From Verrucomicrobiaceae bacterium (GTDB taxonomy: Bacteria; Verrucomicrobiota; Verrucomicrobiia; Verrucomicrobiales; Verrucomicrobiaceae), in assembly GCA_015075365.1 (NCBI GenBank), contig JABTUN010000002.1, positions 744,001 to 808,000 of the forward strand: a stretch of DNA of 64,000 nucleotides. The letters are read 5' to 3'. Within the stretch, counting starts at the first letter, position 1, and each line of letters begins with the position of its first letter. The position numbers and the translations under genes were made by a program. Of this stretch, positions 18,177-28,032 are shown piece after piece. The notes beneath the pieces were generated by a model. It did no database searches and was not told where the DNA came from. It was given only the letters and a program-made list of their open reading frames with translations.

Positions 18177-18417
18177 TCACGCCCTCATCATCTCCTTGAT
18201 CTCCTTCGTCGCGATGCCGAGCGGGCGATCCCGGGGCACGCCGGCGCAGGTGAGCAACGTGGTGAGCAGATCACCTTGATTGCCTTTCACCGTGTCGATG
18301 AAGCGGCCAGTGTTGACGCTCGCCCCCTTTACCGGCGATGATGAAGGGCAGGTTCTCCCGCGTGTGCTTGTTGCCGTCCTCCAGGCCGCTGCCCCACATC
18401 ATGAGGCAGTTGTCGAG
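18177..18417 (-). pseudogene. Truncated, frameshifted copy of the DUF1552 gene 3' end
   Basis: These 241 bases match 33019-33261, the 3' end of the DUF1552 gene, with 11 substitutions and a two-base deletion near 18322 (my hand alignment), about 95% identity. It would encode the last 80 residues ([12 protein letters not shown] to EIKEMMRA) but the deletion shifts the frame and there is no start. It lies directly after the stop of the delta-60 giant gene, in the same direction. Confidence 0.85.
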
Positions 18418-18428
18418 AAGGCTCGTGA

Positions 18429-21400
18429 TCACGGAGGCGCGGTGACCTTCAGATGCACAAAGCGCCGGCCATTACTGCCAGCAGGGATGGTCGCCTTCAC
18501 CTGCTGCAGGGCGCCGTCGTCGGAAAGAACCTCCTCCACCACACCGGCGGCGCTCCACGGATCAGGACCGGGCAGCGTGTCGCTCCATTCCACCGTAAAG
18601 ACCGCGCCGGCATTCACCGCAGCTTTGCTGCGGGTGTAGGTGAACTCGATGAAAGCGCCGTTGCGCACCGTGGTCGCTGGCAGCGTATTCGCCGTGGTGG
18701 GATTCAGACCGCAGGCCCACTCGATCAGATTCACAAGCCCGTCATTATCGAAATCGAAGCTGTCCGCCGCGTTACCAATGTTTCCCGTGGTGCCGAACCA
18801 AGCCTGCCGCCAGGCCGCCTGCTGGGTGAGGGCCTCGGCATACAAATGACCGATCTCCTCCGCCGTCAGCACACGATTGTAGATGCGGATGTCATCCACC
18901 GCTCCGGCAAAGTAGCTGTTGAAGTCCCGCGTGCCGATGCGCAGCGGCGCAGTGCCATTTGCTGGGGTGATGCTTCCCGCGAACGAATCCTGATCCCGCT
19001 GAGCGCCGTTTTTGAACCATGTGATCGTGCCACTTCCCAAGTCCATCACGGCCACATGGTGAATCCATTGGCCCGATGTGAGTGGCTCCTGCGCATAGCT
19101 GCCGGTGCCGATGCCGCCCGACGGATTGAAGATATAGCAGCTCATGCGGTTCACCCGATTGGGCACATCCGTGTTGTCCGCGCTGTAGATGCGCATCGCC
19201 CACTCGTGCTGGCCGGGCAGGCCCTTGCCCATCCAATGAACGTAGCCAGTGCCCTCCTTGGCGCTGAAAAGCAGATCGTTGTTTCCGTTCAGCGAGGTGC
19301 CGTCGGGCCGCACCCAGACGGAGATGGACAGCGCGCCCGTCGTGTTCAGGCTCAGTGCGTCACCGTCTGGCATCTGGAGGTAATCATCCACGCCATCGAA
19401 GACAAAGGCGTGGCCCGCGCGGCCAAAGCGGTCCGTCGTCAGCGCGGCCCCACCATGAGCCATGCCGTGCAAGCTGCCGATGCCGTCATTCGCATTGCCA
19501 GCAAAGGCAAACTCCGCCACCAGCCCGCCGTTGGGAATGGGAGGCGCGACGGTGAACACCTGCGTCACCTCCGTCAGATTGTTCAGCGCATCGTAGATGC
19601 GGCCCTTCAAGGTGTGCGTGCCCGGCGTGGCCGGACCGGTCAGGTTGCGCGTGGCATTGCTGCCTTGGGCGGAGATCACCACATCATCGTCAATGAGCAC
19701 CGCATAGCTCAGCGGCAGGCTGGCATCCATCCAGCCGGTGAAGCTCACCGTGAGCGGGGTCGAAGGATGGAAAGGCGGGACAGGCAGCAGCGCCATCGCA
19801 CCACCCGCCGGGCCTTCGTTGTCTCCTGCCATCGTGAGGAAAGTCATGTCTGCTCCATAGGCGGTGGTCTCACCGTTCTGGGCGACGAGGCGGCAGTGGT
19901 AGAGCGTGTTGGGCGTCAGGCTCGCGATGTACGCTGCCACATTCACAGCACTGGTGCCGTAGCCGACACCCGAACTGGCTGTGGTCTGGCCGTAGCTGGG
20001 GGTCGTGCCGTATTCGAACCACGCGCTGGTGATGATGCCGTTGGGATTCACCGTGCCGTTGAGGGTGGCGGTGGTGGCGAAGACGGCAGAAGCTGCGGTG
20101 GTGGAGGCCGTAGGTGCGGGGTAGGACACCGTGCCGCCGTTGTAGCGCACCAGCGCGAAGTCGTTGTTTCCCCACCCCACGACCACTATTTTCCCATCAC
20201 TCTGTAATACCACACTTTCGCCCCCATCGTCGTTGCCACCCACGGGCGTGATCACCTTTCCGCCTGTGCCGAAGCTAGTATCCAAGCTACCATTGGTGTT
20301 GTGGCGAACCATGGCAAAGTCGCGGAAGATCCCGTTCTCCGAATAGCCTGCCACCAGAAGCTTCCCATCGCTTTGTATTGCCACGCTTCGCCCGATATCA
20401 TGGCTGCTCCCGATGGGGGTGGTCACTTTGCCGCCAGCACCAAAACTGGTATCAAGCGAGCCAGTGGCAGTATAGCGCACCAAAGCAAAGTCGTAGTTGC
20501 TCCCGTTCCACGAACACCCCGACAAGACAATCTTGCCATCAACCTGCGCTGCCATGCCATAAACTTCTTCGGTACCTGTTCCGATCGGAGTGATCACCTT
20601 GCCACCGCTGCCAAAACTAGCATCCAGCGCCCCGGTGGCCGTGTAACACACCATTGCGAAGTCGTGGTTGCTGCCATTGAAACTGGCTCCCGCGACCAGA
20701 ATGTGACCGTCACTCCGTACCAGCAGGCTGTGTCCCACATCGTTGCTGCCGCCGATCGGAGTCGTCACCTTCCCTCCACTGCCAAAGCTGGTATCCAGAC
20801 CGCCATCGGTATTGTAGCGCACCAAGGCAAAGTCGTCGTTGCTGCCGTTCCATGAATAGCCTGCCACCAGAAGCTTCCCATCGCTCTGAATTGAGATGCT
20901 GAAACCGAGATCGTTATCGATACCAATCGGTGTGGTCACCTTGCCGCTGCTGCCAAAGTTGGTGTCCAGCGCGCCCGTGTCAGTGTAGCGGACCAACGCG
21001 AAGTCGTTGTTGCTGCCGTTCCAAGAATACCCTGCCACCACGATCTTTCCATCGTTCTGCACCACAACACTATGTCCGACATCGTTGCTGACACCGATTG
21101 TCGTGGTGACTTTGCCGCCGCTGCCGAAGCTGGTGTCCAGTAGTCCGCTAGTCGTGTAGCGGACCAAGGCAAAGTCATAGTCACTACCATTGTAGGACCA
21201 GCCGGCCACCACGATTTTTCCGTCGCCCTGCAGTGCTACATCATGGCCGGCATCGAAACCGGGGCCGAGGGAGGTGGTCACTTTGCCACCCGTGCCGAAG
21301 CTGCTGTCGAGCGTTCCTCCGCTGATCACTGTCCCGGTCGCCTGCGCGACAACCGGCACATCAAACGTCCCCTCGTCCGCATCGTCATTCGTCAGGCTCA

Positions 21401-24400
21401 TCGTTCCGCCGAAGGCGCCATGCACGGTGTTCGCCAGGAAACGCACCTGGAAGGTGACAGTCGAGTTCGGTCCGATGTCATAAGGCAGGGGGCTGCCCAC
21501 CCGCTCATACACGGCGGGCAAGGTGATGCCGGTGACGTGCAGATTGCCCGTGCCAACATTCTTCACCGTGAAGCTGCGCAGGACGGGCGTGCCCAGCAGG
21601 GTGCTGCCGAAGTCCACGATGGCGGACTGGCCGTCGGTCAGTTCCGGCGCGCTGTCATCCGCCCCGGCGAAGACGCGAATCTCAGGCACGGCGGCGGGGG
21701 TGGTGAAGGTCACGTCGGAGGTTGACACCGTGCCGTCGGCATTCGTGGCGGTGAGGCGGTAGTGGTAGAGCGTACCCGGCGTGAGGCCGCTGAGGCCGGC
21801 GTTGACGGTTTGAGCCGTGGTGCCGTTACCCGGGGAGAGCGTCACACTGGCGGAGTCGCCGTAACTCGTCGTGGTGCCATATTCGAACTGAGCTGTGGTG
21901 GTAAGGCCGTTCGGATTGGCAGTGCCGTTGAGCGTGACTCCCGTCGTGGTGAGGCCGGAGAAAGCGAGCGTCTGAACGATCGGAGGGTACGGCCCGCCTA
22001 GGTGGCGCACGACGGCAAAGTCGGAGTTGCCGCCGACCACGGCATAGCCTGCGGCCACGATCGCCCCATCACTCTGCAACGCCACCGCCTGCGCGGCCTC
22101 GTGGCTGCTGCCGATGGCGGTCACGGCCTTGCCGGTGCCATTGAACGTGGTGTCCAACGCGCCGCCGCTGGTGAAACGGGCGACGGCGAAGTCATTGTTG
22201 CTGCCGTTGTGGGAGAAGCCGGCCAGCACCAGCTTCCCGTCCCGCTGCAAGGCCAGTCCGTAGGCCACGTCATTGCCGCTGCCGATGGGGTGGACGGCCG
22301 CGCCGGTGCCGTTGAACCCCGTGTCCAGGCTGCCGTTGGCGTTGCAGCGCACGAGCGCGAAATCAGAGGCAGGAGCGCTGCCCGCGTAACCGCCCAGCAC
22401 GATCCCGCCATCCGGCTGCACCACCACGCCATACGCCTCGTCATTGCCAGAGCTGACTGCGGTGACCACCTTCCCGGTGGTGTTGAAGCTGGTGTCCAGC
22501 GTACCGTTGGCATGGTAGCGCGCCACGGCCATGTCATGGCTGCCGCCCAGCGTGGCTCCTGCGGCCACGATTTTACCATCGCCTTGCAGCGCCACCGCCC
22601 ACCAGTAGTCATGACCGCCGCCGATGGCCGTGGTCAGCTTTCCATCCGCGTCAAAGCTCGTGTCCAGCGTGCCGTTGCTGTTGTAGCGCACCAGCGCGGC
22701 GTCGTGGTTGCTGCCGTTGTAGGAGGAGCCGGCCACCACGATCTTTCCATCGGGCTGGATCACCACCGCGCGTCCGTCGTCGTTGCCGCCCGCGCCCACC
22801 GGCGTCGTCAACTTGCCATCACCGTCAAAAGTGGTGTCCAGGGTGCCATCGGTGTTGTAGCGCGCCACGGCGAAGAAACGCACCGTGCCCGCCGCATTGT
22901 AGCTCTGACCGGCCACCACGATCCTGCCATCGCTCTGGATGGCCACGGCACGGCCCAGATCGGAGCTCCCTGCGAAATCCGTGGTCACTTTGCCACCGGT
23001 TCCGAAGCTGGTGTCCAGCGTGCCGTCGGCATGATAGCGTGCCAGCGCGAAGTCATTGACCGCGGCCGAGTCGATGAAACCCGCCACCACGGTCTTCCCA
23101 TCGCCCTGCACGGCCACGGCCTGGCCATAGTCGTTGCTGGCCCCGACGGGCGTGGTGGTCATGCCGTCGGTGGAGAAGGAGAAGTCCCGGTCCCCCGGTC
23201 CTGGCACCGCCGCGCGATTGACGATCACCGTGTATGTCTTCTGCGTCCCATCCTGTGCTGTGACGATGATGGGAATCGCATTGCCGCCCACATTCAGGCT
23301 GATCGGCGCGCTGGCGGCACCCGACGCCACAGCATTCCCATTCACGGTGATCGTGGAATTGGCCTGCTCCCGCGTCGGCGTGAAGGTGATACTGGTGATG
23401 GAGAAAGGCACCGTCGTCGTGTAGCCTGTCGTGCCGCTGGCAAAAGCGGGAAAAAGCGCGCCGCTGCCCGGCACGAGGTTCGCGAGATTGGCGTTGTTGC
23501 TCAGCGTGGTGAAGCTGGCATCCGCGGTCGTGCTCGTGCCGTTGCCATTGGTGGCGGTGAGCCGGTAGTGATAGGTGGTGCCCGGCAGAAGCCCGCTCGG
23601 AAAGGCACTCACGCTCTGCGCGCTGGTGCCGTTGTTCGGCGACAGGGTGACGGGAAAGGTGCTGCCATAGCTGGTGGTGAGGCCAAGCTGGAACTGCGCC
23701 GTCGTCGCCAGCCCGTTGGGATTCACGGTGCCGTTCAGCGTGCCGGAAGTGGTGGTGATCTGGGTGGCGGACGAGGTGGCGACAGCAGGCGGCAGCAGGG
23801 TGGCAAAAGTGCCATTGGCAGTGCTCGAAGCACCAGCGGAATTTGTGGCCGTGAGGCGGTAGTAATATTGGGTGCCCGAAGCCAGCCCGGTGATGTTCGC
23901 GCCCACATTCTGCGCGCTGTTGCCATTGTTCGGCGAGAGAGTGACGCTGGCGGTGCTGCCGAACGCTGTCGTCGGACCATACTCAAACTGTGCCGTGGCG
24001 GCAAGGCCGTTGGGATTCACCGTGCCGTTAAGGGTTGCTCCATTGGCGGTGATGCCACTGGGGGCCGAGTGGGTAACCGCAGGCGCCATGTCCCCCAGAT
24101 ACCTTGCCACGCTGGTGTTTGCGGCGACCACGATCCTGCCGTCGGTTTGCAGTGCCGCGCTTATCGCCCGTCCCGTTGCCCCCGAGACTTTCCCCGCCCC
24201 TCCAAAAGTGACATCCAGCGTCCCGTCAGCATGATACCTGGCCAGACCGCAGTTGTTGGAGCTAGCGCTGCCAGCAGCGATGATCTTGCCGTCTGGCTGC
24301 ACAACAGCGTCGTTGGCATGATCTGAGCCCCCCGCGAAATCGGTCGTCATCCTTCCCGTGCCATTGAAGGTCGTGTCCAGGCTCCCGTTGGAGTTGTAGC

Positions 24401-25304
24401 GGGCCAGGGCAAAGTCGTCTGTGGAAGTTCCATTGCCCGTTTTGCCCACAACGATGATTTTTCCGTCGCTTTGGATGGCGAGACTCTCCGGGTAATCATC
24501 GCCGCTTGTGACATCCGTGGTGACCTTGCCGGTTCCATTGAACGACGTGTCCAGGGAGCCGTTGGAATTGTAGCGGGCCAAGGCGAAGCGGTAATAGTCG
24601 TTCGAGACGGCATGTTGATACTGCCCTGCCACCACGATCCTGCCGTCACCTTGGATCGCCACATCCAGCGCCTCATCCCAGCCCCCTCCAAAGTCAGTGG
24701 TGACCTTGCCCGTGCTGTTGAACGAAGTGTCCAGGCTCCCGTTGGAGTTGTAGCGAACAACGACGAAAACAGAGTTATTGCCCCCCACCAGGACGATCTT
24801 CCCATCACTCTGAACGGCGATGGCCCGCGCAAAATCATACCCTGATATGTCCGTGGTGACCTTCCCGGTGCCGTTGAACGAGGTGTCCAGGCTTCCATCA
24901 GCATTGAGTCGTGCCAGGGCGAAATTGGCGTTCGCCGCGTAACTAAACCCGCCCACCAGCACCTTTCCGTCGCTCTGGATCGCGACGCATGTCACCCGGT
25001 CAGTATCACTTCCGATCTCGATTGTCGCCCGGCCTGATCCATTGAAGGTGGTGTCAAGGCTTCCTGATGCGGTGTAGCGGGTGGCCATGAAATCATCGTT
25101 GCTCCCATTGGTCCATGTGCCCGCGACCACGATCTTCCCATCACTCTGCAGCGCCATGGCTTCGATGCGGTCATTGGCGTTCGCCCTGTTCACGCTGCCG
25201 CCGCTTCCAAATGTCGGATCCAGCCCCCCTGGCGCCGCTTCGGCAGGCATGGTGAGGACCGAGTGCGCGAGGAGGGCGGCAGCGAGCAGGCAGATGGGTT
25301 TCAT
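18429..25304 (-). CDS. Giant secreted protein with 21 delta-60 repeats, Fn3-like, cadherin-like, choice-of-anchor D and LamG domains
   Basis: 2291 residues with a signal peptide ([18 protein letters not shown]). Order by residue: delta-60 block 1 (25-407), two Fn3-like segments with LNGTVNPNG (408-600), a cadherin-like beta-sandwich (605-697), delta-60 block 2 (700-1115), an Fn3-like segment (1120-1200), a choice-of-anchor-D/ASPM-like domain (1205-1325), delta-60 block 3 (1328-1730), an Fn3-like segment, an Ig-like segment, a LamG domain (about 1922-2150: [39 protein letters not shown]) and a C-terminal part with a calcium-type loop [13 protein letters not shown]. Each delta-60 repeat follows [13 protein letters not shown] / [14 protein letters not shown] / [12 protein letters not shown]. 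Counting the QSDGK-type motif gives seven per block. Probably a cell-surface or secreted adhesive or structural protein. Only one long frame is intact, with no internal stop. Confidence 0.93.
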   Translation of the reverse strand: MKPICLLAAALLAHSVLTMPAEAAPGGLDPTFGSGGSVNRANANDRIEAMALQSDGKIVVAGTWTNGSNDDFMATRYTASGSLDTTFNGSGRATIEIGSDTDRVTCVAIQSDGKVLVGGFSYAANANFALARLNADGSLDTSFNGTGKVTTDISGYDFARAIAVQSDGKIVLVGGNNSVFVVVRYNSNGSLDTSFNSTGKVTTDFGGGWDEALDVAIQGDGRIVVAGQYQHAVSNDYYRFALARYNSNGSLDTSFNGTGKVTTDVTSGDDYPESLAIQSDGKIIVVGKTGNGTSTDDFALARYNSNGSLDTTFNGTGRMTTDFAGGSDHANDAVVQPDGKIIAAGSASSNNCGLARYHADGTLDVTFGGAGKVSGATGRAISAALQTDGRIVVAANTSVARYLGDMAPAVTHSAPSGITANGATLNGTVNPNGLAATAQFEYGPTTAFGSTASVTLSPNNGNSAQNVGANITGLASGTQYYYRLTATNSAGASSTANGTFATLLPPAVATSSATQITTTSGTLNGTVNPNGLATTAQFQLGLTTSYGSTFPVTLSPNNGTSAQSVSAFPSGLLPGTTYHYRLTATNGNGTSTTADASFTTLSNNANLANLVPGSGALFPAFASGTTGYTTTVPFSITSITFTPTREQANSTITVNGNAVASGAASAPISLNVGGNAIPIIVTAQDGTQKTYTVIVNRAAVPGPGDRDFSFSTDGMTTTPVGASNDYGQAVAVQGDGKTVVAGFIDSAAVNDFALARYHADGTLDTSFGTGGKVTTDFAGSSDLGRAVAIQSDGRIVVAGQSYNAAGTVRFFAVARYNTDGTLDTTFDGDGKLTTPVGAGGNDDGRAVVIQPDGKIVVAGSSYNGSNHDAALVRYNSNGTLDTSFDADGKLTTAIGGGHDYWWAVALQGDGKIVAAGATLGGSHDMAVARYHANGTLDTSFNTTGKVVTAVSSGNDEAYGVVVQPDGGIVLGGYAGSAPASDFALVRCNANGSLDTGFNGTGAAVHPIGSGNDVAYGLALQRDGKLVLAGFSHNGSNNDFAVARFTSGGALDTTFNGTGKAVTAIGSSHEAAQAVALQSDGAIVAAGYAVVGGNSDFAVVRHLGGPYPPIVQTLAFSGLTTTGVTLNGTANPNGLTTTAQFEYGTTTSYGDSASVTLSPGNGTTAQTVNAGLSGLTPGTLYHYRLTATNADGTVSTSDVTFTTPAAVPEIRVFAGADDSAPELTDGQSAIVDFGSTLLGTPVLRSFTVKNVGTGNLHVTGITLPAVYERVGSPLPYDIGPNSTVTFQVRFLANTVHGAFGGTMSLTNDDADEGTFDVPVVAQATGTVISGGTLDSSFGTGGKVTTSLGPGFDAGHDVALQGDGKIVVAGWSYNGSDYDFALVRYTTSGLLDTSFGSGGKVTTTIGVSNDVGHSVVVQNDGKIVVAGYSWNGSNNDFALVRYTDTGALDTNFGSSGKVTTPIGIDNDLGFSISIQSDGKLLVAGYSWNGSNDDFALVRYNTDGGLDTSFGSGGKVTTPIGGSNDVGHSLLVRSDGHILVAGASFNGSNHDFAMVCYTATGALDASFGSGGKVITPIGTGTEEVYGMAAQVDGKIVLSGCSWNGSNYDFALVRYTATGSLDTSFGAGGKVTTPIGSSHDIGRSVAIQSDGKLLVAGYSENGIFRDFAMVRHNTNGSLDTSFGTGGKVITPVGGNDDGGESVVLQSDGKIVVVGWGNNDFALVRYNGGTVSYPAPTASTTAASAVFATTATLNGTVNPNGIITSAWFEYGTTPSYGQTTASSGVGYGTSAVNVAAYIASLTPNTLYHCRLVAQNGETTAYGADMTFLTMAGDNEGPAGGAMALLPVPPFHPSTPLTVSFTGWMDASLPLSYAVLIDDDVVISAQGSNATRNLTGPATPGTHTLKGRIYDALNNLTEVTQVFTVAPPIPNGGLVAEFAFAGNANDGIGSLHGMAHGGAALTTDRFGRAGHAFVFDGVDDYLQMPDGDALSLNTTGALSISVWVRPDGTSLNGNNDLLFSAKEGTGYVHWMGKGLPGQHEWAMRIYSADNTDVPNRVNRMSCYIFNPSGGIGTGSYAQEPLTSGQWIHHVAVMDLGSGTITWFKNGAQRDQDSFAGSITPANGTAPLRIGTRDFNSYFAGAVDDIRIYNRVLTAEEIGHLYAEALTQQAAWRQAWFGTTGNIGNAADSFDFDNDGLVNLIEWACGLNPTTANTLPATTVRNGAFIEFTYTRSKAAVNAGAVFTVEWSDTLPGPDPWSAAGVVEEVLSDDGALQQVKATIPAGSNGRRFVHLKVTAPP

Positions 25305-25405
25305 AGGACTTTGTCGAATGCGGTTAGCGGGCGCCGGGTGTCATCTCAAACATGGGGCGTTTGTAAGGTGTAGGCCTGCTTCGTGGCAACGGAAAAGCAC
25401 AGAGC

Positions 25406-25636
25406 TCACTCCCCCGGCGCGTTCGGCGCGTTGCTGATCCATGGTTGTTTGTTTCCGTCGAGGGTCACAAAGGCGCGCTGCGAGGACTCCAGCACGGCGA
25501 CGAGGGCCGCAAGGCGCATGGGCGGGAGGTTCTTGAAGACGCCCTGGGTGCCGTCCGTGAACTGGAGGGCAAGTTCGGAAGCGTCGGAGTTGATGGCGGC
25601 GCTGGCACGCCATTGGTGGATCTGCCTGGTGTTCAT
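25406..25636 (-). CDS. Small hypothetical protein
   Basis: 76 residues: an N-terminal part (MNTRQIHQWRASAAINSD), a beta-rich middle (LALQFTDGTQGVFKNLPPMR) and an end with AFVTLDGNKQPWISNAP. No signal peptide and no known domain. It is 102 bases upstream of the delta-60 gene on the same strand and may be the last gene of the minus-strand cassette that begins near 28851. Confidence 0.6.
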   Translation of the reverse strand: MNTRQIHQWRASAAINSDASELALQFTDGTQGVFKNLPPMRLAALVAVLESSQRAFVTLDGNKQPWISNAPNAPGE

Positions 25637-25825
25637 GGTGGTGGATCGGGTGGGTGAGTATGCCGTGGCGGGGCTTGAAGTGGCCCGCTCAGTCCGCTGA
25701 GCGGAACGCGCGGAGATGACGTTTGGAAGAATGGAGACAGGTGGAGCGGCCTTGGGGCGACTGGAGAAGATTCGGTGACCGTTCGGGCCTGCGGAGCGTC
25801 GTGTCAGACGGCATGCCTCCGCCTC

Positions 25826-26164
25826 TCATCTGCGCGCTTTCCAACACTCACAGGGACCACGGTGAATGGAGTTATCGACACAGGTAAACACCCCAACGCG
25901 TCCCTGCTTGACGGTGGGATCGCAACCACGCCAGCCGCACCGGCCAGCTCCAGGGCAGCCGCCGGCCATGACTTGTGCAGGCGGGGATGACGATTTATCA
26001 CGCGAGCCGGGAAGCACCCATCGGATGACGTGGATGTACCATGATACTTTGGGCTTGCTCGCGCCTTCATGTCCAGGTTGCCTTGTGTCCGCCGCGAGGC
26101 AGTGGGTGGCGTTTGCCAGAAGAAGCCCGGCAATCATGATTTTGGGGAATCGCATTGTTTTCAT
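25826..26164 (-). CDS. Putative small secreted cysteine-rich protein
   Basis: 112 residues from ATG 26164, which gives a plausible signal peptide (MKTMRFPKIMIAGLLLANAT). The mature part has a cysteine-rich end (GGCPGAGRCGWRGCDP, GVFTCVDNSIHRGPCECW) with six Cys residues, able to form disulfides. No family recognised. The alternative is a chance open frame in high-G+C DNA, so the call rests on the leader and position within a same-strand run. Confidence 0.45.
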   Translation of the reverse strand: MKTMRFPKIMIAGLLLANATHCLAADTRQPGHEGASKPKVSWYIHVIRWVLPGSRDKSSSPPAQVMAGGCPGAGRCGWRGCDPTVKQGRVGVFTCVDNSIHRGPCECWKARR

Positions 26165-26232
26165 GGGATGGGTGTGTTGTTGTTGTGGAGCGGGTGTGCA
26201 GGGGGAGTGGTCTTCCGGGGAAAAGGGGCTGT

Positions 26233-26814
26233 TCACCGCGCGAGGGCGGCGCGCAGTTCGTCGAGCTTGTCGATCACGGCCTGCATCTGGCCCTGATCGT
26301 AGGAGGCGTCGGCGGTGAGGCCCAGCGGGCTGACACCGGCGGGATTGAGCGCCGTGGCGGCGATCTCGGCATCCAGCGCGGCCTGCGTCACCTCCCCGGG
26401 CGGACCCGTCTCCCCCTGCGCACCGGGCGCGCCCTGCGGGATGCCAAAGGTGAAGCGCACGTTCGTGCCGTCGAAGGTCACCTCCACCGTGGCGGGATCC
26501 CCGGGGGCCAGCGTGGTGACGCCATCGACGACCGCATCGGCAAAGGGCGGGCCCTGCGGCCCCTCCGGGCCGGGACCACCGTCCGCGCCGGTGGCCCCGG
26601 CGGGGATGCCAAAGGTGAAGTGCAGCACCCCGCCGCTGACGGTGAGGCCCACGCTGGCCGGATCACCCGGATTGAGCGTGTTCACCGCGTCCACCTGCGC
26701 GCTGGTGATGGTGCTGAGGGCGTCGATGAGGTCTTTGAGCCCGCCGAGCTGCCCGCGCATCTCCGCGCTGGAGAGCGGGCTGCCGTTGGCGGGTTTGTCA
26801 GGATCGAAGGGCAT
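26233..26814 (-). CDS. Collagen-like, tail-fibre-type protein
   Basis: 193 residues. Short Gly-x-Pro collagen-type stretches are present (GADGGPGPEGPQGPP, GAPGAQGETGPPGE), each placed after a beta segment of the form PASVGLTVSGGVLHFTFGIP and PATVEVTFDGTNVRFTFGIP, so a beta plus collagen unit is repeated twice. The N-terminus (MPFDPDKPANGSPLSSAEMR) and a C-terminal helix (QMQAVIDKLDELRAALA) look like a trimerising fibre. Such proteins occur in phage tails and in bacterial surface filaments. No signal peptide is seen, which fits a tail-like structure or a non-classical route. Confidence 0.75.
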   Translation of the reverse strand: MPFDPDKPANGSPLSSAEMRGQLGGLKDLIDALSTITSAQVDAVNTLNPGDPASVGLTVSGGVLHFTFGIPAGATGADGGPGPEGPQGPPFADAVVDGVTTLAPGDPATVEVTFDGTNVRFTFGIPQGAPGAQGETGPPGEVTQAALDAEIAATALNPAGVSPLGLTADASYDQGQMQAVIDKLDELRAALAR

Positions 26815-26836
26815 GGACTTGGAGACTTTGAGATTG

Positions 26837-26901
26837 GCCGAAAGAGAGAAAAGATGGAAAAAATGGGCCGGGCTTTTTCGAACTCTTTTCTCCTTTTCGG
26901 C
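26837..26901. repeat. Palindromic repeat with 18-bp arms
   Basis: GCCGAAAGAGAGAAAAGA at 26837-26854 is the inverse of the 18 bases at 26884-26901 in 16 of 18 positions. Intergenic, between the collagen-like gene and the Fn3-like gene. Confidence 0.75.
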
Positions 26902-26999
26902 TATTCAAGGATTGGATGAGGGTTGGCCGCAAAGAGGCGCAGAAGGCGCAAAGAAGGGGAGTGGTGGAGTGGTGGAGTATTGTGGTCCCGGAATTCTCA

Positions 27000-27074
27000 C
27001 ACCGCAGAGATTGGAAGGCCGCAGAGGAAATGAATTCAGAAGGTTTTCTCTGCGGCGTTCCTGTCTCTGCGGTG
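27000..27074. repeat. Palindromic repeat with CACCGCAGAGA arms
   Basis: CACCGCAGAGA at 27000-27010 is a perfect inverse of TCTCTGCGGTG at 27064-27074. Inside it, a second pair around GGCCGCAGAGGAAA (27017-27030) and TTTTCTCTGCGGCG (27044-27057) continues the pairing with few mismatches, giving a long double-arm palindrome. Confidence 0.8.
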
Positions 27075-27125
27075 CTTCATGTGGGATCATTGCTCGTTCA
27101 CAGACCGTGCGCATGGCAGGAGAGA

Positions 27126-27147
27126 GTGTGAGAAATGCGGGTTAGCC
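27126..27147. repeat. 22-bp dispersed repeat, copy 1
   Basis: The 22 bases match 50207-50228 in 19 positions (core GAAATGCG and GT-AGCC). This copy is intergenic and has no visible left arm; the second copy is part of a hairpin. Confidence 0.6.
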
Positions 27148-27231
27148 GGTTCTGGGCTGGGTGGTTCTCGTGTGTCTGGACTCTTCGCTCTCCGCCCTTC
27201 GCTCTCTGCTCTCTGCGCCAAGCGCCCTGCG

Positions 27232-28032
27232 CTACGCGCCGGTCAGCGTCCAGGTGCGCCACTCGCTCCAGTTGCCGAAGTCCTCGCCTTTGAGGAGGTA
27301 GCGCAGGCGCACCTTGATGACGGCGCTCTGGCCGGCGGGCGGCAGCCAGTTGAGCGTGTAGTTGGGGCGCAGGTCGATGTCGCTCTGCACGACACCGCCG
27401 CCCAGATCGAATTCGAGGCGCACGCCGTCGAAACCGAGTTTCGTCCACAACACCTCCAGCTTGCCGCCCGTGGTAGAGCGCAGGTCGAAGTCCGGCGCGG
27501 TCGTGCCGGGGGGCGGCGGCGGTGTGGCGGGGGCCTCCGTGCCGAGACTTTCGCCGATGGCGTCGTTGTAGCCGGTGGCGTCCTTGATCTCGTCGTTGAT
27601 GTAGGAGAAGACGCGCTTGAGCGCGCCGTTCGGCCGGGCGGCGGGCGCGCCCGCAGGCGGGGTGAAGCCCAGCCAGGTCACATTGCCCGGCACGTTGTCT
27701 CCATAGAGGGCGATCTCGATGCACTCGTAGCAACTCGACTGCGCGGGAGAAAGCGAGCCGCGGTAGTTGTCCAGCCCATAGATGGCGGTGTCCACGTCCA
27801 GCAGGACATTGGTCACATCCGCCGGGTCCAGCGCCAGCGTGGCGGCGTGATCGGGGAGACGGAGCTTGAAATTGCGCAGCCAGACGATTTGATCGCCGAT
27901 GCGGACGGGGAAATAAGTTTGACGGGTCACGGTGATGAGGTGGGATCGAGGTTGATGTGGAGTGGCGGGGGAAATCGGCGGAGCATCCCAAGTGGAGCTG
28001 TCCCAGGTGGCGGAGGGCTGGTCCCAGGTCAT
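27232..28032 (-). CDS. Fn3-like hypothetical protein of the tail-like cassette
   Basis: 266 residues. The N-terminus is Trp/Asp-rich (MTWDQPSATWDSSTWDAPP), like the start of several tail or fibre proteins. A middle part has IVWLRNFKLRLPDHAATL and GLDNYRGSLSPAQSSCYECI; a Pro-rich linker (APATPPPPPGTTAP) separates it from an Fn3-like end (VLWTKLGFDGVRLEFDLG to FGNWSEWRTWTLTGA). No signal peptide. Its ATG overlaps the stop of the upstream 21-bp-repeat frame as ATGA at 28029-28032, which suggests coupled translation. Function unknown. Confidence 0.7.
   Translation of the reverse strand: MTWDQPSATWDSSTWDAPPISPATPHQPRSHLITVTRQTYFPVRIGDQIVWLRNFKLRLPDHAATLALDPADVTNVLLDVDTAIYGLDNYRGSLSPAQSSCYECIEIALYGDNVPGNVTWLGFTPPAGAPAARPNGALKRVFSYINDEIKDATGYNDAIGESLGTEAPATPPPPPGTTAPDFDLRSTTGGKLEVLWTKLGFDGVRLEFDLGGGVVQSDIDLRPNYTLNWLPPAGQSAVIKVRLRYLLKGEDFGNWSEWRTWTLTGA

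Larger units (their letters stand above)
26815..27231. other. Gene-free region filled with palindromic repeats
   Basis: 417 bases with no convincing gene. It holds three repeats listed separately (26837-26901, 27000-27074 and 27126-27147), a purine tract with direct repeats (GGCGCAGAAGGCGCAAAGAA near 26936) and a pyrimidine run of CGCTCTC-type direct repeats (about 27181-27225). The rest has no clear signal. Confidence 0.7.

Noticed and set aside
22002..24326. 774-codon open frame on the plus strand opposite the delta-60 giant gene
   Set aside because: It is a mirror of the repeats in high-G+C DNA; the protein is low complexity with no domain, while the minus strand has clear repeated domains and a signal peptide.
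18429..25304. Insertion sequence or transposon remnants in the repeat-rich gene
   Set aside because: Repeats are coding domain repeats; there are no terminal inverted repeats or transposase motifs.
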